In this document: positions 1 through 13,400 of the stretch, in pieces
Numbering within the stretch: position 1 is the first letter of the stretch
How the letters are laid out: each line of letters begins with the position of its first letter
Origin: Lasiosphaeris hirsuta
Taxonomy: Eukaryota; Ascomycota; Sordariomycetes; Sordariales; Lasiosphaeriaceae
NCBI GenBank assembly: GCA_030549175.1
Contig: JAUKUA010000005.1
Coordinates: forward strand, 2,852,001 to 2,916,000
DNA: 64,000 bases
Direction of reading: 5' to 3'
Position numbers and translations under genes: made by a program
Notes under the pieces: generated by a model
Told to the model about the DNA's origin: nothing
The model's input: the letters and a program-made list of their open reading frames with translations, nothing else
The model's database searches: none

Positions 1-1042
1 CCATCCGACCACCACAAAACCCTCGGAGGCCCAAGGTCGTAAAAGGGCTAGCACCTTAGGCGGCAAGCGGTGAGGAGTGCCCGGGTGTGGAGAGGCTGGC
101 CTGTCAGTCAGGACGTCGCTTAGTAGCGGCAGTCCAGGCCGCCTGGTTGCGAGAGTGCGGATCTCAGAGCCAGTACCCTGGTAGAATAGCTGTCACCCAT
201 TGGCGATCCGGCATCCGATAGCGCATCGCAAGCGCATGCACAGCAATCAAATTTAGATGGGGATATCCAAATGATACCTTGAAAGATAAAAACCCAGGTC
301 TCGCCCTCGCAGCATCCTACCCAGGAGATAGAAACCCCAGCAGAACTAGTCCAGACAAGAGCCTCTCGAACAGTTCGCAACCCCTGACCGGTGTGACTAC
401 GACTCTGCGACTCTGCGACTCTGCGACTCACTATCTGCAATCGCGCTGACTCCCAATCTTCCGCAACAGCGTGGGTCCCCCCTCCGACCGATCCGGATGA
501 TATTAGGTTGATGCTACGGATACCACATTTGGACAACGCGTTCATCTCGCGAGACGGAGACCTGACCTCTTGTCAAATTTGTGTCACTCGCCCGGTGTCT
601 GAACCACCAACCCCGTATCACCTCTAGATCAATCACTAACCATTGACGCCTCGGCACAACAAAGTGTTACAATACGCATTACATTTATTATACTTCTTAC
701 GTACAATCAAGCAGCTGTCGCTGTTTAAGATCCAACATTTCTACATCATGCCTCTGCCCTGCTGCGCCAGCAATGGAAAGCCATTCCTAACCACTCATTA
801 CCATCCCAATTATTCCGACATATCCTATCCCAGCTCGGCTGGGACGCTCATTATCGGCGAAAGAGAAAAGAACATAATTGCGCCGAGTGACATTTCCACG
901 CCTATGTGATCCCATCATCATCATCAATCATCCAGGCAGTTCCCGAACTCAACATTTCGAAGTAGACAAACACAAATCAAGCCACACAACCTGAGCAACG
1001 TCAGGTAAACAAATCCGCTCCCATAGTAATTTCCTTTGAACA
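1..1042. other. Left-edge intergenic region, no gene
   Basis: No coding region is supported here. The only structure seen is a short perfect tandem repeat of an 8-bp unit (GACTCTGC) at about 401-429. The right end is the 3' flank of the minus-strand GTPase gene. Short open frames here lack any recognisable domain. Confidence 0.6.
401..429. repeat. Tandem repeat, 8-bp unit GACTCTGC, about 3.5 copies
   Basis: Three perfect copies followed by a partial copy. It lies outside any gene. Confidence 0.85.
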
Positions 1043-4000
1043 CTATTTGGGAGCATGTCTCCGATTAGTTTCGGCATCAAGGAGCAGTCGAAAACAAGCC
1101 AAGGTGGCTGAAATAGAACGCGCGGTCGAAGCTTCCGATCTCGAGGCCACGGTCTTGTGTAGCGTAGGAGCATATTCCGAGCCCGGAGCTCCCACGTTCC
1201 CCATGCTCATATCATCGTCAACTACAGCGATTGTGGCAGGCGCCTCGCCGTTCACGCTCATCGCAGCCATCTGGTCGGACACGCTGCTGCGGCCCACGTC
1301 AGCAACTACGGCAGCAGGAGCAACAGGGACACCAGGGGCAGGTCCAACTGGCAAGACCGCCACCCGGTAAACATCCCTGAAAACGTCGTCCGCATTTTGC
1401 AGTATTTGGCGAACGTCTTCACGTGCACTTCCCAAAACCTTGAAGATGTTCCGATCAGTCACAAGTGATGTGTAATTTTCGCGAATGTGATACATTATTC
1501 GTGCCACATTGTTCAGGAACTTGATTTCGATGTCGTTCACGGAAGAGTTCACAGACTTCTTGACCTGCTGTGTGGCTCTGCGGAACATAGCTTCCCTCTG
1601 CCTCTCGATGTCGGTAGTCATATGGTCCTTGATTCTCTTGAAGGAGCCAATGCCTGGAGATTTTCGCATTAGTATGTGCTACCGATGGTATTGGTATATG
1701 AGAGCTGCTCACCACTCTCTTCACGGCACTTGAGGTAAGTCGCAATCATCGCCTTGGTTATGGCAAGAGTAAATTGCCGATTGGCCTCTCTTTGGCGCTC
1801 CTGGATTTGGAGCTTGCAAGGCGTAATTTCTTCAAGGTTGGTCCTAAACCTGTTGTTTTGATCGATGACAAGATTATACGAAGTCGACTTCTTGATGATT
1901 GGACGCTCGCTCATCTCGCGGCTGAAAGCCTCGAACTTCTCCACGAGGTCTGCGGCAAGCTCGTTAAACATCTCGGGAAGATATGTTGCAAAGGTCCACT
2001 CCCATCGTCTACCAAGGCGCTGCTTCAGCGGCTCGCACAGTTCTATGGGCTTGTTAGGAACAATGCAGCCGTAGTAAAACGACTCGGAGATTATGAGGGT
2101 GAAACTTACCCTCGTTGAAATCCTTGAAGCCTTTCGAACCTTCAAAAGTGCCACTACGAAAACTTTAGCCAAGGAGCGGACATCCAAGAGGAAAGAAATA
2201 CATACTCTCGGACGCAAGTTGCGCGGTAAGTCTGGTATGCCAGACCGCCCTCGTCTCGATGCCGACCCCACGCGTCAACGGTCTTCAGCGCTTTCTCAGA
2301 TGCAAACTCGATAGCGGTTTGGAATTTGCTGTAAATTTTGGTTTTTATCTTTTCCTTGCAATCCGCGAAGACTTGCTTGACGGAGGATCTGAGCTCCTGC
2401 GCGAAGAGTATCACTTGTTAGCTTGCCAAAGACCTAGAATGCATAATAACGCTTACCTGAGAGAGCTTGCCGACCGACATGCTCACAAAATCCAGTTCTT
2501 GAGCCCCCAGGTCATCTTCCAGCCTGAGGGGCTGTTCGGCAATAACCACTTGCATCATGAGAGATGTAAGGTACTGCAAGAAGTCATTGAAGAACATACA
2601 CCAACTCACGGCGCGCGCTGATTTGGCCGTCATTGCCGCATGTCGCTGCAGATTTGGAATTTCCGTATCTTCAATATCCGGGAATCCAATGACCTTCTCA
2701 TCTTTCTGAAGCCTCCCTGAAAGCTTCTGGTAGGCCCTGCTCGAAACGCAAAAAACACGTAACGCTTCACCAATCTTGGTGTAGTCTCGGTCCTCATGTT
2801 CAGGATCGTTGTCGTCTTCATCTCTCCGTGCAGCGTCGTCCACGTCGAGTCTAAATAAACATTAACAGGCAACTTCTTGAAATAGACGGTTGTAGCTACT
2901 CACTCTCGAATGCCTTCTTGAAACTGAAACTGGATAGTCGGTCTCGAGTAATTGTTCCGATATTTGATGCATGCACTTTTGGTCAGGGACTTCAACTCTT
3001 TAATCCGAATTTTGGTTTCCTTCATCTTCTTACGCAGCTTCTTTTTCTGTAGATTTCCAATGCGTCTCTGGTCTCGGATAGATGCCACTGTTGCCCTGAG
3101 AGTTTCGAGTCGCAGAACGGCATCTACTCTGGAGAGACGCGTTTTCTCTCCTTCAACCTGCGAAGTCACAAATCCCTCAGAATCGTCAGAATCGGAGTCT
3201 AAATCGAGATCAGTGTCGGAGTCCTCGAAGCCGATTTTCGCCTTTCGAGATCTCTTCCGAGACTGCAGCATGGCCTGGGTCAGGACTGGTTTACGCTTGC
3301 GCGATGCTGTGGGTGACACCAGAAGAACACTGTCATCCTCGGTTCGGGACAAAGTCACATCCAAGCAGTCAATCTCCTTGCTGCATTGCTCCTCCAAATC
3401 GTCTCTCTTTATGCCTTGCTGTTCTAGCTGAGCCAGGTCTCTCTTCAGCTTCTCAAAACCCTCCTCAGCAGCGTGTTGTTCATCCTGAAGTCGGGACGCC
3501 GGCTCTGCAGACCTCATCATCCTCAGAGACTCGGTGACGGAAAGGTCATCTGATTTGGAACATATGAAGATCACGGCAGAGTAAATGCCATCGAGAAGTA
3601 GCTGCCGTTTGAAAGCGTCGCCGAGTAGATTTTGTGCCGACTTATCATCAACTGCCCGCGTAATCGGGGCGACAATCCACAGCCCTGCACACTGTTGAAT
3701 GTAAGATTTCGCAACAGCAGACCTGGCTGCATTTGAATCTTGGACACCAGGCTATTCCACTTATTAGTACACCCAACACACAATCTTTGATATGAGATTG
3801 CTTACCAAGTCAACGAGAACGAGCCCAGTCTCGAGCACGCGTGATTTCACAAAGAGTTTCACGACTTTGACTAGAGGCCAGTACTCCATAGCGACAGGCT
3901 GCTGTCCATCATCGCGAGTTTTCTCCTTCGAATCGATGAAGATCTTGACTTGGTCTAAAAGCCGTTTAGCGGTGGGGGCCGAAATATGCCTGACGGTACC

Positions 4001-4624
4001 CAGAACATCCTTGACCGAGGGTTTCTGGACAAGGCTCTCGGGAGTAACCTCTAGGCTCTGAAGATTCTTGCCGCCAATTTCTGGATATACGCTTCGGACC
4101 TTGCTCATTGCAATGCTAGTTTCCGTGTCGCTGTTCGACAGCTCCAGCGCGGACTGGTTGTCATCATTGCGGAGATCGCTGAAAAAGATCTGGAGTTCTT
4201 TCATCCACTCATCAGTGCTGACGAAGTGTATTTTAGCACGGTATTTCTGACTATCTTCGTCGGTGTGGTTGTAAGAGATCTCCGTTATGACAGCTGTGCA
4301 TGCTCGCATGCTGTTTGTCGGAACAAGGTCATCTTCATCGAGGACGGCGTTGATGATGGAGCTTTTCCCGCTCCTCGTGGATCCAACGACGCCCACAATT
4401 GTGTGTGAGGCAGCGGTTTGTGCCTTCAGATCATCGATGGATTTTGTCTATCTCACGATTTCTGAGACTCCCTTTGCTTCCGCAAAGGCTACTTTGATGT
4501 TATCAAGAATTTTGTGGGCGGGCTCGATGGCAGCCTCAAGCTTCTCGGCCGAAGACTCGCCGCACAACAGCCGAATGTTGTCTGACTTCAGTATTTCGCC
4601 ATTTGGTAGGACTAGGCCGTCCAT
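1043..4624 (-). CDS. Large dynamin-type GTPase, seven exons, with an in-frame TAG at codon 59
   Basis: Exons on the minus strand: 4624-3806, 3751-2904, 2850-2457, 2396-2206, 2153-2110, 2042-1713, 1653-1043. They join in frame to about 1078 codons. The G domain is clear: P-loop GSTRSGKSS (residues about 81-89), a DLPG switch rebuilt across the first splice (about 272-275), and a SKSDD element (about 338-342) in the place of the usual N/TKxD. The middle region holds a basic stretch followed by an acidic D/S run (near residue 435) and coiled-coil-like charged helices; the C-terminus is P/A/V-rich. This resembles the large fungal dynamin/P-loop proteins of unknown role. The first intron has a textbook TACTAAT branch site. 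Oddity: codon 59 (4450-4448) is TAG, in frame with both the start exon and the P-loop exon. It could be a nonsense mutation, or be removed with a very short intron. Function is inferred only as a GTP-binding membrane-remodelling or defence-type protein. Confidence 0.8.
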
Positions 4625-6759
4625 CTTGACGTCCTAGGATTCAGGTTCGCTTTAAAAGCGGTAGATTGAAGCGGTCACACCGCAGCGGCGGTGATAGTCG
4701 ACGGGGAATGGCGGAGATTGGTTCACAAATCAGAAAGCACTGATGAGTTAGTTAATCATTAGGTGCTGAGGGTGGTGTTCCCCCCCCCCCAAAACATAAG
4801 GGTGGTTGTGTAGGAAAACTCTTCACCTCAGATGAAGGCTTTTTAGATTCGGGAGGGCGCGGGGGAGTATGGGCAAGCAGGGAAGGAAGAGAGAGGATTG
4901 AAGTCTTACCTGTCAGAATCGAACAAACAAAAAATTCAGATGTTTTATTCTGGTAATCGAGAAAAGCCGGCGATAAGAACATCGGGGATTCCGGTAGTGA
5001 GAATCTTGTTTGTGATTGCATAGAGCTGCAAAAATCGTGATCGGAGGTTGGGGGGATGTGGTGTGTGTGAAAGCTTAGGTAGGCTAGTTCTGGGGAAGAT
5101 TCGGGTTGCAATGTTTTTGAAAGGTTGGGGTCCTTGGCCAGCACAAGTTCTTAAAGTTGAATTTTTAAATTGTGTGTGCGAGGAAGGCACGAGGTGGTTT
5201 TGTCCTCTTCGGTGAGTGGGAGGAATCAGGAAAGGAAGGAGCCCAGGATGCAGGGGGCAGCCAGGGCCACAACGAAGGGCCAAATCCATAAGTCTGAGAA
5301 GATTTTGGTGCAACTGTAAGAGGAAGGAAGCGAGGGAGAGGGAGAAAGGCAGTACTAGCTGAACAGGATGGAGGAAGAGCATTGCAAACCGGTGGGGTTT
5401 GGATGGCATAGGCAGGCGACTCAGGCGAGGGCATCCGGATTCGGAAAGAAAACCCAAAAGACTCACTTCTTGGTGTTGCACACAGTTACGGACTCTCTAA
5501 ATAGAATCAACAGCCCACACAGTCGCGCGGTATTTTGGATACGGGACCAACACTCCAGGTGACTTGCCTACCAAATATACATGATGCCCCGGATATCTGC
5601 AGGCTCTGAACATCTTGGCTCTCTTTCTGCAAAAAAATCCCATGTCACGTCGTCTGTCTCGGAGCGTTTGTTGCCCTTCCTGAGACGCTTTCGCTGGATT
5701 TAGCTGGTCAATACTGGGGTGTCATGAATGCTGATTTTTGACGTGGTCAACAAATTTAGACCTGGGGAGATATAGCGCCCAATGCCTTACTGTGGCTGGA
5801 CTCATCGGGGCAACCTGGAAGCTTTCAGTCGCGGTATTTTAGGAGGTCTCCGGGTGGGTGCGTCCCGTCGTGTTGTTGGCCGGGAACGGGTAGACCGTGC
5901 CAGGACCGTCGTTGGAATTTGGTGCGGCTTAGACAGCTGCCAAGACTGACCATTGCCAGTGGCTTACACAGCAATGCCCCTTCTGACCGCCTTCAGACTT
6001 AGGAAAACACAATTTTGAATAGCGTCATGAACCGAGGTTGAGGGGAAAATAACGAGCTATCCTGTCAATTTGAGTCATGGAAACAAGGCAGGCGTAAAGA
6101 GGGAGGTTACGCTTATACGGGCACCCGCATACGAATACATCCATCGGATCTGCTTGGGTACTTTGGGTGTCAGTTGGTGGGGTCGCCATCTTTCTAAACA
6201 GCGAATACCTAAACCATTCTGCCCGATGGTGTTTCTCTTCGCGCTTCCCATGTTAGCGAAGCCCTTGAAATATTCACCATGAAGATGTTGACACACAAGT
6301 ATAAAATACTTGTCAATGAAGACACGGTGACCACTGCGGTTGGCTACCGGGGTCGCTGGCTCAAAAACGTCTTTCAGTGATTACCTCCCTCCCTCACTCC
6401 CTAGGCACACAAAGCTTTTCCGTCAAGGTCGATAGTCGCAGCGGAGCCATTTCAAGCAACCGTGACGAGTACCCGCAATTCAGCACACAGTCGTAACACA
6501 GCCGGCCACTCGCAACGGGCACACCCATTTGGGTCGCGAGGCCGGGGGCACGGGCCGTGGTATCGCCGCGGCAGCCACAGCCACAGCAACTTGAAGGAAC
6601 AAAGCTGGCATAGGAGATCAGATAGGTACTAGACTGCTTCAGAGGAGATGGCTCAAACTGATTAGGTACCTAGGAATATCCCGTCAAGACCCGAGGTGGC
6701 CTACCAGGAGACAATTTCGAGACAGAGAAGCAACACAAGGCAACCGAGTAGCGGCTGAG
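4625..6759. other. Intergenic region and leader of the GTPase gene
   Basis: No convincing gene. The minus strand at about 4750-5480 is pyrimidine-rich and has overlapping open frames in two phases, as expected of a C/T-rich leader rather than coding DNA. There is a C10 run near 4782. The 5560-6700 stretch shows nothing recognisable. Confidence 0.5.
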
Positions 6760-7027
6760 GAGATATTAGACACCTCCCAAAAGGCCACCCTAACACCAAA
6801 ATGGCACTCCTTAACACTTCAAAAGGTACAACTGATGTTCCAAAATGCCTCCCCAGCATCAATGAAGGCATTTCTAGCATTCTAAAAGGCATATTTAGTA
6901 TTCAACAAGGCCTCCCAAGCATCAAAAAGGGCATTTCTAGCATCTCGAAAGGCCTTGCCCACATCCAAAACGAAGCTTGTTTTCTCATAGTTACGCGTTG
7001 AAGCCCCCGCGTTAATAAACAAATAAG
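6760..7027 (+). repeat. 21-bp tandem-repeat element, copy A (10 units plus conserved head and tail)
   Basis: The array 6773-6982 is ten consecutive units of exactly 21 bp. The core of each unit is close to AAAGGC followed by a T/C-rich half ending near AGCA. It is preceded by gagatatt (6760-6767) and followed by cgcgttaataaacaaataag (7008-7027). The same head, array and tail recur at 37487-37698. Because 21 is a multiple of three, the plus strand is open for 66 codons (6801-7001) and reads as seven-residue repeats such as ISSILKG. I do not recognise the family. Confidence 0.85.
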
Positions 7028-7072
7028 ATTGATCGGTCTGTGTTCAAAGAGAACTACGACCTTACCTGACAT

Positions 7073-7357
7073 AGCCACATGTGGCTGCACGTACTACTTT
7101 TTCTCTCTCTTATCTTCAAGTTCTACTGAAAACTCTTTTCTAGTTCACACCGAAAGAGCCACATGCTACGGGCCCTGTTTTTATAGTCTCTCTTGCCGCC
7201 TGTGAGGTTTCGCCCGAAGTTAATTGCTCGCCGGAATGAGGCCTAAGTCCTTTCCTAGTTTGTACCGCCACATGTGGCGCCAGGTACTGCCTCTGCTCGC
7301 TCCAACCTTCCTTTTCCCACGTAAGCGCTTTCCTAGTTTGCACCGCCACATATGGCG
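7073..7357. promoter_or_regulatory. Cluster of GCCACATGTGGC palindromes upstream of the CFIm25 gene
   Basis: Perfect 14-bp palindromes lie at 7073-7086 (agccacatgtggct) and 7266-7279 (cgccacatgtggcg). A one-base variant lies at 7344-7357. The last two sit inside a 29-bp direct repeat (7251-7279 and 7329-7357) that starts tttcctagtttg. A more degenerate copy is near 7135-7165. All are within 440 bp of the ATG at 7509. A dimeric factor reading a CACATGTG core is a plausible inference; alternatively these are terminal repeats of a small element. Confidence 0.55.
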
Positions 7358-7508
7358 TTTTATTTTCCCAACCACTCCTCCCGCTCTCCCCGACCCATTG
7401 CTTCATCAAACGGGGGCTGGAGGGTTTCCAACGCCACTCCAACTACTCACCTGCGAATCGTGAGATAATCACCGACGCGATTTCTTAAGCTGCAATCGCG
7501 TCGAAAAG

Positions 7509-8380
<872 letters not shown>

Positions 8381-8641
8381 TTTTTTTTACAAGGCGAAAA
8401 CGGGGCAAACCCCAGTGGTTATCGGGGGTTTCTCTGTGGGCATAACGGTGGGCATCGATTTAGGTTTTCTATCAAGGCAGGCGTACGGCGTCGTTCCACC
8501 ATCTCACAGAGATACAAATCGTTCACACGTAGAGTATTTAAGGACGTGAGGAAGAGCAGCAGCGAAATCTCGCTGAAATCAATGAGTTCTCGTATTTTCT
8601 CTTGTTGGGGGTTTTGTTTGCTTTCCTCACATTGCGTGTGT

Positions 8642-9400
8642 CTACGCTTTCTCGCCTTGTATCGTGGCAACCACTTTCCGTGTATGCTTGGCAGCTCTGA
8701 ACTCTAGAGCCCAAATGCCTTGCCATGTTCCCAGCGCCTAGAGATATGTAAGCGCCTGCCCGATACGGGGCCAATTGGGGCTTACCAGCTTCCCGTCCTT
8801 GATGGGAATCGTAACACTTGCGCCGATCAAAGCCGACTTGACATGGGCCGGGAGGTCATCAGGGCCTACGACTGTCAACATCTCACGCAAAGTGCAGTCT
8901 CAAACACTCCCGATTGGGGGGGCTTTTCTACCTTCGGCATCATGTCGATAAAGCGCCTCCCCGTTCGGCCCGGCCTCGGGCACGATGCGGTCCAGCGTGT
9001 CGCTCATGTCCTTCCGCACGTCCTCGTCCCAGTTCTCATTGAGGCTGAGGGCGCAGCTCGTGTGCTGCACAAACAGGTTGAGCAGGCCAACCTTGTACGT
9101 CCGGATCTCGGGCAGCTCCTTGACGATTAGGTCGGTGATGAGGTACGACCCACGTGCCCGTGACGGAAGTGTGATGTGCTTCTGCGTCCACATCGTGGCT
9201 GGTAGGGGGTGGACTGCGTCAGGGGCGTCTGCGGGTGTGTGTGGCGGGTCGGGATGGGGGTGGGGGTGGGAGGGGAGGATGAGCTGGAGCGGGAGGGACC
9301 ACAGGTAGTGGAATATGCTGGGGAAGAAGCAGACGAGGACCAGGACGAAAAAGAGGAGGGTTGTGGTTTGCGATACTTGGGGTGCTGTTTGCGACGGCAT
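8642..9400 (-). CDS. UPF0047 / YjbQ-family protein with N-terminal extension
   Basis: Exons 9400-8932, 8865-8786 and 8737-8642 (introns 66 and 48 nt) give 214 residues. The core begins at MWTQKHITLP (ATG at 9193) and is a complete UPF0047 domain of about 145 residues. It has QHTSCALSLNENWDEDVR with the conserved His and Asn, then YRHDAEGPDDLPAHVKSAL and GTWQGIWALEFR. Bacterial YjbQ is reported to have thiamine phosphate synthase activity, but the role of fungal members is not settled. Starting at 9400 adds about 69 residues with a hydrophobic segment (TTLLFFVLVLVCFF) and a His/Pro-rich linker, which could be a signal anchor or mitochondrial leader. An in-frame ATG at 9451 is also possible. 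The start is therefore uncertain; the domain is not. Confidence 0.88.
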
Positions 9401-10433
9401 GGCGATGGGGCGGATTGTGGAGGGGTCCTGATTTGTTCTTCCCCACGTCATGATCTTGTTCGAGCCCTATTGGTGGGGCCACCTCACTTACTGTGTACCT
9501 GGAGTACCAAGACGGCTCTTCATGCAACTCTGCCAACCGAGAGGAGGACGGGTGCCGTTGGCGACGTTTGGGTGAGCTAAGGTCAGGGGTTTGATGGCAA
9601 ACTGTGAGACATGCTGTAAGTGAGAATCATATTCTGTGTCTCTACGGAATTGGCTTTGCTGTTGTTTTGCGATCCGGCGGCAATTCATAGGCAGGAGCTA
9701 GTGATCAGTTGCAGCGATCGATAACTGTCAGTTCAAGAGCTCTGCGTGAGGGGTGGGAGGAAACAAGCCACATCATATTCAGAAAACCAATCCAAATTGA
9801 AGAGAAAAATAATTATGCACTATGGTGTAGCTCTGGACCTTGTGACCCTGAGCTTGGGCATGATTTACAGACTCGAATGCTTTCCAAGTTGAGGCAGCAC
9901 GGTGCTCATGACGCGCTAGACAATGGAGTGGAAATAAATCTATGTCAATCTATGCTCCCTGAGTGGGTGAACTTGGTGGGGTTAACTTCCGACTTTCGGT
10001 GGAGTAGTGCAAGGGTCCTGTGCGGATTATTACTGCGCTACAACGATTGGACGGCAGACTTGCTGACCCCAAAGTAAATTGTTAGCTCCCCAGGCCTTGG
10101 CTGCGTCGACCGGAAGCCCGCATGCAGCTGCCCGACCCTATTCAAGGAGCCCCGTCTTGCCTGACTAACAATTGCTGCACGGTGAAGTCGCCGACGCAGC
10201 CCTTCCTGACTTTCTTCTTTCTGCCTTTTTTTTCTTCTTCCCACGCGCCGTCAACATACCGCTAGATATCACTGCCTTTTCAACGAGCCGGCTACAATCC
10301 CGTATTCAGCCCCTTTGCAGACGTTAGCCATCCCATTGCACCGCGTACACCATTGCCCAGGCCAATTCGCTCCCTGCTATGACGCCCTTGTCTGCTGCCG
10401 CGAGGATATAGGTCGCTGTGCTGTACCGCGCCA
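9401..10433. other. Divergent intergenic region between UPF0047 and the ABC transporter
   Basis: Shared promoter space for two divergent genes. A T/C-rich stretch at about 10200-10260 lies upstream of the transporter start. No additional gene is supported. Confidence 0.5.
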
Positions 10434-13400
10434 ATGGTATTAGGAGTGATAACGGGGATGGGCCCCGACTTTGGTGACGGATTTCCGTCCCAGAAACCCA
10501 TATTCGAAACGGGGTCTTTCACCGGTTTTCATCGAGTGTCGGAGTTCGCAAGCAGCTACCTGACGGCAATAAGCTCCTTCAAGCAGCCCCTATGCGGCAA
10601 CGAGGAAGGATGGGGTCCCCTGAGTCCCATTCGCTACGACTTTACGCCATGCTTCATTGACGTCTGGGTCGCATCAGTTGCTGCTTTTGGTATACTCGTT
10701 GGCGCTCTGGCTGTGTGGTGGTTGTTGGCAAAGAGGAGGCCGACAGATGTTGCCAAGGACTGGCATTTCTGGACAAAACAGGTAGGCACTTGCATCTTGT
10801 CGTAAGGCAGAAAGAATCCCTTTAATCTGACCATTTCATACGTAGGTGCTACTTGTTCTCATTATTGCCGATGTCGCCACTCAGCTAGCAATCCAGATTG
10901 TCAACTACGGGGACATCTGGTATGGGGACTTCAGGGTCTACACAACGATCGCCACGATACTCTCCCTCTTTGTTATATTGACCATACAGTGGCTCGAACA
11001 CTCGCGGCTCCGAAACCCGAATGGTGTCGTCCTGTTCTACTGGCTTTTCCTTCTCATCGCTTTCGCCGTTAAGTTGCGCTCGCTGATCTCGCAGCGCCTT
11101 TACATGGACAACCAGCCGTATTTCATCACCTACTGTGTTGGCTTTGGACTCTCAGTAGCCGAATTCTTTTTTGAGTGGCTATGGCCCAAGAAGAACACCT
11201 CATACGAAGCTTTGGTCGAGGATGGGGAGTGTCCTGTGGAATACGCCACTGTCTTCTCCCTGCTTACCTTCTCATGGATGACACCCCTGATGAAGTATGG
11301 CTACACCGAGTTCCTCACCGAGGAGGACCTCTGGGGCCTCGCAAGCACGGATACCACCAAGGCGACCGGCGGCGCGTTTGACGATGCCTGGAAACATCAG
11401 CTCAAGACCCGCAAGCACCCTTCACTTTGGCTTGCGCTGTTCAATGCATACGGTACCCCGTACATACTTGCGGCCGTCTTCAAGATTTTCAATGATCTCT
11501 CTGCGTTTGCTCAGCCCCAGCTGCTCAGGTTGTTGATTTCGTTTGTGGATTCTTACAGGCCGGGTCAAGAGCCGCAGCCTGTAGTTCAGGGCGCCGCTAT
11601 TGCTCTCGGCATGTTTCTCATCGCTATCTTGCAAACTAGCATGATTCACCAATACTTTCAGCTTGCTTTCGTCACGGGTATGCGAATCAAGGGCGGACTG
11701 ACTTCATGCATCTACAGGAAGGCTCTCAAGCTCTCCAATGAAGGACGATCAACCAAGACAACAGGAGACATTGTGAACTACATGGCAGTTGATGCTCAGC
11801 GGCTTCAGGATCTGACCCAGTTTGCCCAGCAGCTGTGGTCCGCCCCATTCCAAATCACCATTTGCATGATCTCTCTCTATCAACTTGTTGGTTGGTCCAT
11901 GCTCTCGGGCATCGGGGTTATGATTGTCATGATCCCTATCAACGGCATGATTGCAAGGTACATGAAGAATTTGCAGAAACAGCAAATGAAGAACAAGGAC
12001 GCAAGGAGTCGCCTGATTGCCGAGATTATCAACAACATGAAGAGCATCAAGCTCTACGCATGGGGTGCGGCGTTCATGAACAAGCTGAACTACATCCGGA
12101 ACGACCAGGAGCTTAAGAACCTTCGTCGCATTGGTGCTGGCCAAGCCGTTGCAAATTTCACATGGTCAACCACCCCCTTCCTTGTGTCCTGCTCCACATT
12201 CGCCGTATTTGTTATGACTCGCGACGAGCCCCTAACTACCCAGATTGTCTTCCCTGCGCTAGGTAAGGATATGTCCCTTGTAATTGCCGTAACTCGCTAT
12301 ACTAACCAAGGCATCTTTAGCTCTCTTTAACCTGCTTACCTTCCCGCTTGCCGTCCTTCCCATGGTCATCACCTCGATTATTGAAGCCAGTGTTGCCGTT
12401 GGGCGTCTGACTTCTTATCTGATGGCCGAGGAGGTCCAGTCCGATGCTGTTATTGTGAAGCCTGCTGTGCAAGAGATAGGAGAGGAGACGATCCTTGTTC
12501 GGGACGCCACCTTCTCCTGGAACCGACATGAGCGAAAGAACATTCTCCATGACATCAACTTTAGCGCAAACAAGGGCGAACTGTCCTGTATTGTAGGGCG
12601 TGTGGGAGCGGGCAAGAGCTCTTTCCTGCAGAGTATTCTGGGCGATCTGTGGAAAATCAAAGGCGGAGTTGTGGTCCACGGATCCATAGCCTATGTCAGC
12701 CAAACCCCATGGATTATGAACGCCACCGTCAAGGAGAACATCATTTTTGGCTTCCGCTACGATTCAAATTTCTACGAAAAGACCGTAAAGGCATGCGCTC
12801 TGCTTGACGACTTCACACAACTTCCTGATGGAGACGACACGGTTGTGGGCGAGCGCGGCATTTCACTTAGCGGCGGTCAGAAAGCCCGTGTTGCCCTTGC
12901 AAGAGCAGTATATGCCAGAGCAGACGTTTACCTATTAGATGACTGTCTCTCGGCCGTCGATTCGCATGTTGGCCGGCATTTGATTGACAACGTTCTTGGT
13001 CCGAAGGGTCTGCTCAGTTCAAGGACCAGAATCTTGGCTACAAACTCCATCCCCGTCCTCGTCGAATCGGATTACATCTGCCTACTCAAGGACGGCGAAA
13101 TCACCGAAAAGGGAACATATCAACAGCTCATGGCAATGAAAGGATCTGTCTTCGACGTGATCATGACTGGAGGACGCAATGACTCCGGCGAGAACTCCCC
13201 TACCACGTCTACTAGCGAAAGTGGCAGCGACAGTGAGACATCCACAATTATCGAGGCAGAGAGCAGCCAAGAAAAGGACGACATGGAAGAAGCTCAAGAA
13301 GGCCTGGCTACTCTACAAGCTATCCGACCGGGACCTGGTGGCTCGTCTGGCCGTGCTAAGAGAAGGGCTGGCAGTATGGGGACCTTGCGCCGAGCTAGTG